From NCBI RefSeq assembly GCF_963675395.1, contig NZ_OY776222.1, positions 1,488,001 to 1,552,000 of the forward strand: a stretch of 64,000 nucleotides of DNA. The letters run 5' to 3'. Each line of letters begins with the position of its first letter. Positions within the stretch are counted from its first letter, which is position 1. A program made the translations under genes and the position numbers. The notes beneath the pieces were generated by a model. The model did not search any database. It saw only the letters and a program-made list of their open reading frames with translations, and was not told the origin of the DNA. Of the stretch, positions 7,751 to 16,540 are shown piece by piece. This DNA is from an uncultured Vibrio sp. (GTDB lineage Bacteria > Pseudomonadota > Gammaproteobacteria > Enterobacterales > Vibrionaceae).

Positions 7751-9841
7751 ATGAATGTTCCTGATATTTTCATATCATCCATCTTAGGTATCGTACTGTT
7801 AATCACGGTATCCGTGGTTTCATCCCTGATCTCAAGATCGTTGCGAGTCCCGTTCCCAATCATTCTGGTAATGTCTGGCGTTTGCCTGACCCTTCTACCC
7901 GAATTGCCAGCTGGCATCAGCATATTCTACGAACCCGATATTGCAGAGAAAACCATCTTATTTGTCTTCTTACCCTTACTGGTGTTTGAAGCTGCCTATA
8001 AATTCGATTTCGCGAAATTCAGCGCTAATTGGTCCGCTATTATGATCATGGCCATTCCCGGCGTCATGTTCTCTACGTTAATCATAACGGCGACACTGGT
8101 TTTTATCGGTATTTTAACCCCTCTGACTGCCCTAATCCTTGGGATTATTTTAAGTGCCACCGACCCTAGCGCCACGATCGCCATTTTTAAGGAATCCGGG
8201 GCACCTAAAGATCTCATCACGATTGTTGAGGGGGAAAGTTTGTTCAATGATGCGACCGTCATTGCAGCATACAAAATCGCGGTGCTGATTTTCGCGATGC
8301 ACCTAACCCCGACAGAAATGGTACTAACAGGACTTTGGCAATTCACGTGGGTCTTTCTAGTCGGTGCACTTTGTGGTTACGTTACGGGTCACATACTTTT
8401 CTGGCTAATGAAGGCGCTCCCTGACGATCCTTACATCGAAATAAGCATCAGCCTTATCACTGCGATTGGATGCTTTGTCGGTGTTGAGCAGTTTGTCCAC
8501 GCCAGCAGTATTGTTGCTTTGACGATTTGCGGTTTGGTATTGGCAAAAAATACGCCATTACCGATCAGTAATGAGTCCAATCAGTATCTGAATAGCTTCT
8601 GGACCTACTTATCCGATCTCGCTAAAGCCATGATTTTTATACTGGTGGGATTGTGGTTAAATTTGGAATTGATCGCATCACATTGGTTAAACACTCTGCT
8701 GGTGATCATCAGTATGCTTGCCGCGAGAGCGGGCTTTGTGTACTGGATTTTGCCATTTTTCGGGAGACTTCGCCGCCTTTCCTACTCTATGCCGCGATCC
8801 TACCAACACATCTGTTTATGGGGTGGACTAAGAGGTGCTGTCACTCTGGCACTTTCCATATTGGTGATTACAGACACCTCACTATTTGATCTCGAAGAAC
8901 GAGAAACCATGTTAGCAGTCGCAATGGGCGCGGTATTCTTTACCATTTTGATTCAAGGGCTGACGTTATCTCCCCTTGCGAGTCGGTTAAAACTGGATGA
9001 AACCAGCATTGAAGAAAAGATTACCAAGAAAGAGCTTATGTTATCGGCAATGAAAGCCAGTGAGAAAGTGTTGGCTCACCTAGCTAAAACACCGTTAGCG
9101 GATAGTGGTGCCCCAGATGAAATCATGCAGTCACTTAAGTCACATGTGGATGAAGAAAAGCGCGACTTGCGCCATCTCTACACTACAGAAGTAGACACTC
9201 AAAGTTTGTATAAGAAACTCATCATGGAAGGTCTGAGTATCGAGGGTGAGTACCTCTATCTGCTTTATGATCAAGGTTTGATCTCAATGGAAAGCTATCA
9301 AAAGCATAGAGAATTTTTTGATCAGCAAATGGATGCAGCACGCCATAAATATCAACAGCCAACAACTCAAACTTCTCATAAGCGATGGCTGAGGCGCGTG
9401 CTTGATAAATGGACACACAAGCCGACGTCAGATGTGTCCTCTCAATACGAACTCGCATGGTCTCGATTGCTGACATCCGATTTAACGCTTATCGAACTTA
9501 AAACTCTGTTAAACGACTACCCGGTTGAACCTACTTTGAAAAAACAAGTTCTGCAGGTTTGGGAGTCTTGGCGCCAGCAAAGCGCAGATACAGTCAGTCA
9601 GTTGGACAAAACCTACCCTGTGATTACGGCGACAGCGCATAGAAAATGGCTACATCATATGCTGAATACGGTTCAAAAAGCTCACCTTGAGAAGTTTGTT
9701 AGACAGCGTTTGATTAGTGAATCAGATAAAGAGCAGATCGTAAAACAACTGATGCACACCACCTCATCCTTTTATCAGGATTCCGTCGACAACATTCGAG
9801 CTGACCATCACTCAACCCACTCTACTGACGACTCTAAATAG
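7751..9841 (+). CDS. CPA1-family Na+(K+)/H+ antiporter
   Basis: Monovalent cation/proton antiporter of the NhaP/NHE (CPA1) type, 696 aa. The N-terminal about 410 residues are membrane domain with the family motifs FVFLPLLVFEAAYKFD, SATDPSATIAIFKESGAP, EGESLFNDATVIAAYK (the ion-binding Asn-Asp pair is in FND) and WGGLRGAVTLALS. The remaining about 280 residues are hydrophilic and helical, rich in Lys, Glu and Gln, a cytosolic tail longer than in most NhaP proteins. It probably exchanges internal Na+ or K+ for protons, as expected in a marine bacterium. Transcribed alone; alr follows on the other strand. Confidence 0.9.
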   Translation: MNVPDIFISSILGIVLLITVSVVSSLISRSLRVPFPIILVMSGVCLTLLPELPAGISIFYEPDIAEKTILFVFLPLLVFEAAYKFDFAKFSANWSAIMIMAIPGVMFSTLIITATLVFIGILTPLTALILGIILSATDPSATIAIFKESGAPKDLITIVEGESLFNDATVIAAYKIAVLIFAMHLTPTEMVLTGLWQFTWVFLVGALCGYVTGHILFWLMKALPDDPYIEISISLITAIGCFVGVEQFVHASSIVALTICGLVLAKNTPLPISNESNQYLNSFWTYLSDLAKAMIFILVGLWLNLELIASHWLNTLLVIISMLAARAGFVYWILPFFGRLRRLSYSMPRSYQHICLWGGLRGAVTLALSILVITDTSLFDLEERETMLAVAMGAVFFTILIQGLTLSPLASRLKLDETSIEEKITKKELMLSAMKASEKVLAHLAKTPLADSGAPDEIMQSLKSHVDEEKRDLRHLYTTEVDTQSLYKKLIMEGLSIEGEYLYLLYDQGLISMESYQKHREFFDQQMDAARHKYQQPTTQTSHKRWLRRVLDKWTHKPTSDVSSQYELAWSRLLTSDLTLIELKTLLNDYPVEPTLKKQVLQVWESWRQQSADTVSQLDKTYPVITATAHRKWLHHMLNTVQKAHLEKFVRQRLISESDKEQIVKQLMHTTSSFYQDSVDNIRADHHSTHSTDDSK

Positions 9842-9910
9842 TAAAACCAACCCAAATATTTCTATGGCTTGAACCTTATTAATCATTTGATTAAGCAGGG
9901 CTGGTTGACA

Positions 9911-10990
9911 CTAAACTTCTACGTACGTTTTACCAACTCGCTTAGTCAGTTTGATGACGAGCTCGTATGGAATGGTACCGATATGTTTTGCGACTTTCTC
10001 AATCGGTAAATTATCGCCCCAAAACTCAACATTATCCCCGACGGCATCGCGTGCATCAGGCCCTAGATCCACGGTAAGCATATCCATAGAGACACGACCA
10101 GAGATAGGAACCACTCGTCCGTTGATGTACACAGGCGTACCTTCAGGCGCATTTCGCGGATAGCCATCCCCATACCCCATCGCAACAACACCGATGTAGG
10201 TATCGCGGTCAGATGTCCAGCTTTCCCCATAGCCAACAGGTTGATTCGCGCTATGTTTACGTATCGCAATCAGCTTTGAGTTCAGCGTCATTGCACAACG
10301 TAATCCATGCTCCCGACCCGTTTCATTTTCATTTGGACAGATACCATAGAGAGCAATGCCTGCTCTCATGTAATCTAAGTGAGAATCGGACCAATAAAGT
10401 ATTCCCGCGGAGTTTGCCAAAGTTTTAGGCCCTGGGTAATTGGCGGTTTGCGACAAAAACAGATCGATTTGCTTTTGTGTAGCAGGCGAAGACAAATCGT
10501 CAGCACAGCTAAAGTGGCTCATAAAACCAACCGGTCCCGCGAGTTTATTTGTCGCTTCAATTTGTCGAACATAGTCGCTAAGTTCGCAAGGGTGAACTCC
10601 CAACCGGTGCATCCCAGTGTCCAGTTTAAGCCAGACGGTAAGAGGTTTAGTGATATCGGCCTGTTTAAGATCTTCCAGCTGCTCTTTACAATGAATCGCT
10701 GTGTGAAAACCTTCATGTGCAGCCGTTTCTAGATCAGCTTTACAAAAACAGCCTTCAAGCAGCAGTATTGGCTGTGTAATACCTTCGCTTCTTAGCTCTA
10801 GCGCTTCTTCGATACGAGATACAGCAAACATATCGGCTTGCGTGAGCATTTTGGCTGTTTTTACTGCGTTGTGTCCGTATGCGTCACCTTTTATGACAGC
10901 GACAACAGATTTATCAGCGCATTTCTTTTTTAGTACATCGTAGTTATCGCTAAGTGCTTTTAGATTGATAACAGCTTCAGCAGTGATCAT
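9911..10990 (-). CDS. alr: Alanine racemase
   Basis: PLP-dependent fold type III racemase interconverting L- and D-alanine, 359 aa. The PLP lysine is K34 in VIKGDAYGHN; MHRLGVHP, the LDYMRAGIALYG segment and GRVSMDMLTVDLG, near the catalytic Tyr region, are present. No signal peptide is seen, so it is a cytosolic Alr/DadX rather than a periplasmic broad-spectrum racemase. In many vibrios the biosynthetic alr is next to dnaB; this copy is instead near D-glutamate and D-amino acid transaminase genes, so a catabolic (DadX-like) role is likely. That role is inference from context. Confidence 0.93.
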   Translation of the reverse strand: MITAEAVINLKALSDNYDVLKKKCADKSVVAVIKGDAYGHNAVKTAKMLTQADMFAVSRIEEALELRSEGITQPILLLEGCFCKADLETAAHEGFHTAIHCKEQLEDLKQADITKPLTVWLKLDTGMHRLGVHPCELSDYVRQIEATNKLAGPVGFMSHFSCADDLSSPATQKQIDLFLSQTANYPGPKTLANSAGILYWSDSHLDYMRAGIALYGICPNENETGREHGLRCAMTLNSKLIAIRKHSANQPVGYGESWTSDRDTYIGVVAMGYGDGYPRNAPEGTPVYINGRVVPISGRVSMDMLTVDLGPDARDAVGDNVEFWGDNLPIEKVAKHIGTIPYELVIKLTKRVGKTYVEV

Positions 10991-12071
10991 TAACTCTTTC
11001 CTAGTAATATACCAATCGAAACAAATCTTTAATCATTCTTGCTAGTTAAATTCGCTGATGCTTAGGCAATAGATTATGTAATCAGAATAACGAGTTACTT
11101 CAATCGATACCTTGATCTAAGCGATTCTCCAACACAATGCTCTGACTATTTCCTCATCCTGATTGGTATTGAATTTCTTCCATGTCAGCTCAGCAGACTT
11201 CGTTTTTAATCGGGACGAAATCTTCTGCTCTGGTTAATTACGGTTCTAGTTCTTCTTACTCGAAATTTGCCAGGTCTCTTGTGCATAAATTTTCCAAGCC
11301 ACTCAATAGACTTAAGACAAATATACTTAAAGGAAACTCAGCAATATACAGGCCATCTTAGGTTCACTGTTCCATTTAGCACATAAAATCAACCAGTAAG
11401 ATTTTTACAGTTAGATATTCTAGAAAAAATCACTTGATATACGTTCCGAACGAGAACAATCGAGACTATATATTATTTCGTTTTAAATAAAAATATCAGA
11501 TTAATATATAAAATCAAGCATGGCATAAACCACAAAATAATTAAGGATATCTAAGAGTGTAATTTAGATAAAAACCTAACTCAACGCACCAATAAAGAAC
11601 GTAATGCATTATTTTGGTGCGATATGATGAGTTTTTAAAAATATTATTAAGTTAAACTTAGAAGTTTAAACGGTAAATCTTGAACCAAGTCACATAATAG
11701 AATTATCTATACATAGGGAAAAGGTTGGTATAATTGACCAAGACAAAAATAAAGACCCATTTTATAGATAAGACGTGGAATTCACTTAGGAATAAAACTA
11801 TCTGTTGCTCACACATACTTAAACCACACTTAAAATCCATCACTACGGTTAAAATTAGAATATTATGAAAAACACATACAATGAATAAATATTCAAATTA
11901 GTGAAAATTATTGAATATTTAGTACGTATTTTTGAGTTTCACTGCTTATAATTTAAGTTTCAGTTGCTGAAGATTGATGTTGCTGTCACGGATTTTGCAC
12001 TGTAGTTTGTATTGAAGAGCAATATTTAAAGCTGGTGCGACCCCCAATTCACGACATGGAGTTAATGCAAG
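10991..12071. other. AT-rich intergenic region without recognisable genes
   Basis: About 1.08 kb upstream of dgcN with no reading frame of 60 codons or more, unusually long for this window. The right two thirds are very AT-rich. The part at about 11040-11340 is less AT-rich, and its minus strand holds short frames rich in Arg and Lys (one reads MHKRPGKFRVRRTRTVINQS) that look like a decayed or repeat-borne sequence. I could not assign it. The 5' leader and promoter of dgcN must lie at the right end. Confidence 0.6.
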
Positions 12072-13076
12072 ATGGAACTTAAACAACCTTATCTATTATT
12101 CTTAGGCGATGCTGCAGATGCGTTAGCAGCGAAAGTAGCTCAAGGAATCAAAACCTGGCGCCCAGAATACTGTGTCGGTCAATTACGTCTGGAAGGCTGC
12201 AATGCGGATATTGGCCTTGAAGATTTAAATGTAGCCCAAGCCGTTGAAGCGGGGGCTAAAACTTTAGTTATTGGCGTCGCTAACCGAGGCGGTGTGATCT
12301 CTGAGGAGTGGATTTCAGTACTGACCGAAGCACTCGAAGCCGGTATGGACATTGCTGCAGGTTTACACAATCGATTAAACGACATTCCAGAACTGGTTGA
12401 GAATGCAAACAAAAACGGCTGTAGCCTTTTCGATGTGCGCTATCCGACACAAACCTACCCTGTTGCAAACGGCAAGAAACGTTCAGGTAAACGCCTACTA
12501 ACGGTAGGTACAGACTGCTCTGTAGGTAAAATGTATACCTCTCTGGCGATCGAAAAAGAGATGAAAGAGAGAGGCATCGATGCCGATTTTCGCGCCACCG
12601 GTCAAACTGGCATTCTAATTACTGGTGATGGGGTGAGTGCAGACTGTGTTGTCGCCGATTTCATTGCCGGCGCAATTGAAACCATCGCTCCTGAAAATGA
12701 TCCACAACACTGGGATGTCATTGAAGGTCAAGGGTCGTTATTCCATGCTTCATTTGCTGGCGTTACTACTGGCCTGATTCATGGCTCTCAAGCGGACGCT
12801 TTAGTTTTGTGCCATGAGCCAACTCGCACCCACATGCGCGGCCTGCCTGATTATCCATTGCCGGATATCAAAACTTGTATGGAAGCCAATATAGCCACCG
12901 CAAAGCTCACTAACCCAAATGTCCAATTTGTCGGTGTTTCAATCAACACCTCGGGAATGACCGAGAGCGAAGCACTGGAATATATGGATAGCGTTGAATC
13001 CGAAGTAGGCTTGCCTGTTGTCGATCCATTCCGTCAAGGCGTAGCACGTATTGTAGATAAATTAGCGGAGCTGTAA
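12072..13076 (+). CDS. dgcN: D-glutamate N-acetyltransferase (former DUF1611)
   Basis: A 334-aa protein of the DUF1611 family. The C-terminal part has a P-loop-like LTVGTDCSVGKMYTSLAIEK (about residues 142-161), RATGQTGILITGDGVSAD, and a long HASFAGVTTGLIHGSQADAL segment. In marine Proteobacteria and haloarchaea members of this family (DgcN) acetylate D-glutamate and work with DgcA, which is the next gene here and overlaps the stop by one base. The identification relies on this family-plus-neighbour pairing; older annotations call it NAD-dependent epimerase/dehydratase, which the sequence does not support. Expected outcome with DgcA: N-acetyl-L-glutamate for arginine synthesis or return to L-glutamate. 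Confidence 0.85.
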   Translation: MELKQPYLLFLGDAADALAAKVAQGIKTWRPEYCVGQLRLEGCNADIGLEDLNVAQAVEAGAKTLVIGVANRGGVISEEWISVLTEALEAGMDIAAGLHNRLNDIPELVENANKNGCSLFDVRYPTQTYPVANGKKRSGKRLLTVGTDCSVGKMYTSLAIEKEMKERGIDADFRATGQTGILITGDGVSADCVVADFIAGAIETIAPENDPQHWDVIEGQGSLFHASFAGVTTGLIHGSQADALVLCHEPTRTHMRGLPDYPLPDIKTCMEANIATAKLTNPNVQFVGVSINTSGMTESEALEYMDSVESEVGLPVVDPFRQGVARIVDKLAEL

Positions 13077-14050
13077 TGAAGGTTAGTCTATATACAAAAA
13101 GTTGGCCGATTCTGGGTAGCTTTACTATCTCTAGGGGCAGTAAAACCCACGCAGAAACCATCATTGTTGAAATTGAGCACCAAGGTGTAACAGGGTGCGG
13201 TGAATGCGTCCCTTATGGCCGATACGGTGAATCCATTCAAAATGTGATGGCAGAGATAGAAAGCATCATCCCTAAAATTGAAGCAGGGCTGAGCCGAGAA
13301 GATTTGCAACCGCTTTTACCATCGGGCGCCGCACGGAATGCCGTTGACTGTGCTTTATGGGACTTGGAGTGCAAGCAATCTGAACAATCTATTTGGGATA
13401 AAGTCGGTGTGGTCGAAGGTGAACTGACCACAGCGTACACCCTCTCCTTGGATACCCCAGAAAATATGGAGAAAAAGGCAATTGAGCATTCTCATAGGCC
13501 ACTGCTTAAGTTGAAGTTAGGTGGTACAGACGATCTTGAGCGTGTTCAGGCGGTACGTCACGGAGCACCCAACTCTGCGATCATTCTGGATGCCAACGAA
13601 GCATGGACGTTAGAAACCTATAATCAGCTTATACCTGAATTATTAAAGCTGGATGTCTCAATGATCGAGCAACCATTTCATGCCGATGAAGATCATATAT
13701 TGGATGGTCTTGAACGTCCGATCGCAATTTGTGCCGACGAATCTTGCCATGACCGAATGAGCCTGCACAAGATCATCGGTCGCTACGACATGATCAATAT
13801 AAAACTCGATAAAACGGGCGGCTTGACTGAAGCATTAGCACTCAAAGAAGAAGCTGAGTCGGCAGGGTTACGTATTATGGTTGGCTGCATGGTGGCCTCT
13901 TCATTAAGCATGGCGCCAGCATTTGTCGTCGCCCAAGGTGCAGAAGTGGTCGATTTAGACGGTCCACTGCTGCTGAGTGAAGATATCGAAAATGGCTTTG
14001 AATTCGATAATAACGCTATGCTGCCTTTCGACAGAAAATTGTGGGGATAA
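13076..14050 (+). CDS. dgcA: N-acetyl-D-glutamate racemase (enolase superfamily)
   Basis: Enolase-superfamily racemase/epimerase, 324 aa, related to L-Ala-D/L-Glu epimerases. The catalytic elements are visible: the KxK lysines in LLKLKLGGTDD, metal ligands in LDANEAW, MIEQPF and CADESC, and the second catalytic lysine in NIKLDKTGG. In isolation this would be called a dipeptide epimerase. Its overlap by one base with a dgcN homologue favours the DgcA role, racemising N-acetyl-D-glutamate to the L form. The transaminase gene follows after 10 bases, so the three form one operon. Confidence 0.83.
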   Translation: MKVSLYTKSWPILGSFTISRGSKTHAETIIVEIEHQGVTGCGECVPYGRYGESIQNVMAEIESIIPKIEAGLSREDLQPLLPSGAARNAVDCALWDLECKQSEQSIWDKVGVVEGELTTAYTLSLDTPENMEKKAIEHSHRPLLKLKLGGTDDLERVQAVRHGAPNSAIILDANEAWTLETYNQLIPELLKLDVSMIEQPFHADEDHILDGLERPIAICADESCHDRMSLHKIIGRYDMINIKLDKTGGLTEALALKEEAESAGLRIMVGCMVASSLSMAPAFVVAQGAEVVDLDGPLLLSEDIENGFEFDNNAMLPFDRKLWG

Positions 14051-14060
14051 GGGGGAAATA

Positions 14061-14918
14061 ATGGAACGAATTGTATACCTCAATGGAAAGTTTCTCGCTG
14101 AAAGTGAAGCAAAAGTTTCCGTATTCGACAGAGGATTCCTCTTTGCAGATGCCGTCTATGAAGTAACCGCTGTATTAGATGGTAAATTGATTGACCACGA
14201 AGGGCACCTAGCCCGCTTAGAACGATCTGCTAAAGAGCTAGGTATTAAGATGCCGGTCACTGGTGAACAGTTGATGGATATTCAGCGCCAGTTGATTGAA
14301 AAAAACGGCTTAGTCGAAGGGGGAATCTATCTTCAGTTAACTCGCGGGAATGAAGGTGACCGCGACTTTTCATACAGTGACAAGATTGAACCCACACTGG
14401 TGCTGTTTACTCAATCACGCAATCTGATTGATAGCCCTAAAGCTCAGACGGGGATTAAAGTCATTTCGTTTGATGATATTCGCTGGCGCCGTCGTGATAT
14501 TAAAACGACCAGCTTGCTACCGGCATGTTTGGCGAAACAAGTCGCACACGATGCGGGGGCAGAGGATGTTTGGCTGATTGAAGATGGCCATGTAACAGAA
14601 GGTGGCTCAAGTAACGCGTACATTGTCACCCAAGATAATGTGCTGGTCACACGCCCGCTGAGCAATGATATTCTGCACGGTATCACACGAGCATCATTAA
14701 TGACGCTCGCTAAAGAACTGAACTTAACCATTGAAGAGCGCTTCTTCACCATCGAAGAAGCTTATCAGGCGAAAGAAGCGTTTATCAGCTCGGCAACGAC
14801 ATTCGTCTGGCCTGTCGTAGCCATCGATGATAAGCCGATTGGCAGTGGCAAACCTGGTGAAATCGCACTAAGACTGCGCGATATTTACATTAAAACTTCT
14901 AAAGAGTTAGCGGTTTAA
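14061..14918 (+). CDS. dat: D-amino acid transaminase
   Basis: Fold type IV PLP enzyme transferring amino groups between D-amino acids and 2-oxo acids, typically D-Ala plus 2-oxoglutarate giving pyruvate and D-Glu. I start at ATG 14061 behind GGGGGAAA, giving 285 aa, the usual length; a longer frame from 13977 would run into dgcA. Family marks are YLNGKFLAESEAKVSVFDRG, the PLP lysine in RRRDIKTTSLLPACLAKQ and VTEGGSSNAYIV. Its product D-Glu would be the substrate of dgcN/dgcA, so the operon forms a short funnel from mixed D-amino acids. Confidence 0.9.
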   Translation: MERIVYLNGKFLAESEAKVSVFDRGFLFADAVYEVTAVLDGKLIDHEGHLARLERSAKELGIKMPVTGEQLMDIQRQLIEKNGLVEGGIYLQLTRGNEGDRDFSYSDKIEPTLVLFTQSRNLIDSPKAQTGIKVISFDDIRWRRRDIKTTSLLPACLAKQVAHDAGAEDVWLIEDGHVTEGGSSNAYIVTQDNVLVTRPLSNDILHGITRASLMTLAKELNLTIEERFFTIEEAYQAKEAFISSATTFVWPVVAIDDKPIGSGKPGEIALRLRDIYIKTSKELAV

Positions 14919-14932
14919 CCTCACGACACAAA

Positions 14933-14972
14933 CCAACCATTGTGGCCAAGTAGCATTGGCCACAATGGTTGG
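14933..14972. terminator. Perfect 17-bp hairpin between convergent genes
   Basis: CCAACCATTGTGGCCAA and its exact complement enclose the 6-base loop GTAGCA, 14 bases after the transaminase stop. It is unusually long and perfect but has no T run on either side, so it may act as a transcript-end stabiliser or a bidirectional stop rather than a classic terminator. Confidence 0.6.
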
Positions 14973-15076
14973 CTTGTAGAGGAAAGAAATACCTACAAAT
15001 ATTACGAGGACCACCTTTAACCGAGCAGCGATTTACAACTTTAAGGTAGTAGCTGGCTATTCCAGCGGAACTCGAG

Positions 15077-15823
15077 CTATTTTGTATTCGCAGCTAAAAA
15101 ACCTGAAAACGCTCGCCAGGACTTTTCATCCGCATCTTTACGATAGCGATCGGATTCCCACACGGTAAAGGCATGGGGTGCACCGCCATAGGCCACCATT
15201 TCATGTGGAACTTTGTTCTGCTCAAGTTCATCAGCCAATTGAGCGAACTCACTCATCGGTATTGCCGTGTCAGCAGTACCGTGGAGAATAAGTAACGGAG
15301 CCTTAGTATCTGCATAGGATTGGCCCTCTGGCGTTTTGAGCCCGCCATGGAAAGTCACGAAGCCTTTAGCGTTCATGCCTGCTCTTGCCGACTCCAATAC
15401 TGCCGCACCGCCAAAGCAATACCCCATCACAACGGTGTTGTCTAAATTACCGCCCAGTTTTCCTGCCTCTGCTAAGCTGGCACTCATTAACTGCCGCAAT
15501 TTATCTCTGTCTTTATACAGTTCACCAGTGTGCTGCCTTTTATCTTCCACCTTGGTTGGTCGCACACCCTGGCCAAAGAGATCGGCAGCAAATACGTTGT
15601 ACCCCATCTCATTGAGCATTTGCGCTCTCTTTTCTTCGTACTCGGTCAACCCGTCCCAGTCGTGGACCAACAAAACAAGAGGTGCATTATCGTCAACTTT
15701 CGCCCAATACCCTTCATAAGAAACATCGCCAACTTGGTAAACCACGTTCTCACCAGCGGAAAGAGAGCTGCTGCCAGCTGCAGCAAGAAGTGCTAACCCA
15801 ATGAGCTTAATTTTCATACTCAT
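15077..15823 (-). CDS. Secreted dienelactone-hydrolase-family protein
   Basis: Alpha/beta hydrolase of the dienelactone hydrolase family, 248 aa. A signal peptide (MSMKIKLIGLALLAAAGSSS) precedes the hydrolase domain, so the enzyme should be periplasmic. The nucleophile elbow is GYCFGGAAVLES with a cysteine as in true dienelactone hydrolases; the acid lies in LHGTADTAIP and the histidine in YGGAPHAFTVWES. Known family members open lactones or other cyclic esters, but a periplasmic version without aromatic-degradation neighbours is of unknown substrate. Transcribed alone, convergent with the D-amino acid operon. Confidence 0.87.
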   Translation of the reverse strand: MSMKIKLIGLALLAAAGSSSLSAGENVVYQVGDVSYEGYWAKVDDNAPLVLLVHDWDGLTEYEEKRAQMLNEMGYNVFAADLFGQGVRPTKVEDKRQHTGELYKDRDKLRQLMSASLAEAGKLGGNLDNTVVMGYCFGGAAVLESARAGMNAKGFVTFHGGLKTPEGQSYADTKAPLLILHGTADTAIPMSEFAQLADELEQNKVPHEMVAYGGAPHAFTVWESDRYRKDADEKSWRAFSGFLAANTK

Positions 15824-15996
15824 TCCCTTTGTATTACGTGAATAATTGTCTAAGTAGATTAGTACATCCTCAAAAGGAACAGAGAATTAAGGATGATACT
15901 TTACGATTGGTTCAAGAGACTTGTACCAAAGTAGGTAACGAAAAGATCAAGTAAAACTCAACCATTGAAGCGATTAACATTGATAATCTAGGTCGA

Positions 15997-16190
15997 AGGG
16001 GCAGAGAGGCTTCTTTCTCGAGAACGACGAATGCAAGGAGGAGCCGGGCAATTTACCAATGCGAATCGCAATGTCGATGCGCTTTTCAAGCAAGTCAACG
16101 TAACCTTCGTTTAAAGAGAGATCCAATTCAATATCTGGATAACACTCATGAAATGCCCCTTGTCGAATAACAACCGGACTTCGCGTTTTC
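15997..16190 (-). pseudogene. LysR-type regulator remnant
   Basis: The minus strand reads FHECYPDIELDLSLNEGYVD followed by LLEKRIDIAIRIGKLPGSSL, the middle of a LysR effector-binding domain. An in-frame stop lies a few codons upstream of the matching part, and the downstream part loses similarity after about 16000, so only about 55 codons remain. No HTH portion was found nearby. It is a degraded gene inside the 717-base gap between the dienelactone hydrolase and the formaldehyde dehydrogenase; the rest of that gap shows nothing recognisable apart from the fdhA leader. Confidence 0.75.
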
Positions 16191-16540
16191 TAGATTGATA
16201 AATAACGTGCCTACTTTTAATCCCCCCTACCCCACTTTCTTACCCACTTGTGAGCGTGATCCCAGCATCAATCTCCTTACTCCAATCATGTCGCAAATGC
16301 ACCAACATCTGGCGCAATGCCGCAAATAGGTGCAATTCGTGAGTGCTACTCTCCTACACGAAAGTCAAACAAAAGCACCAATAAATCTTAGCTAACATGA
16401 GCTGAAATGCTGTTGTCACCAAGGACTAAAAGCGCCCTAATGGTTTGATAAATCGTAGTTTTAAAGCTGTTGTCATCGTTAACGGATTTTACTGGTAAAG
16501 GAACTACTACAACTATAATAAGCCTCAACAAGGAGACCTT

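Noticed and set aside
9911..10990. Broad-spectrum periplasmic racemase
   Set aside because: There is no signal peptide, so the gene is called alr.
11200..11300. Short basic frame (MHKRPGKFRVRRT...) on the minus strand
   Set aside because: It is only 26 codons, lacks a ribosome site and may be repeat-derived, so it is not called a gene.
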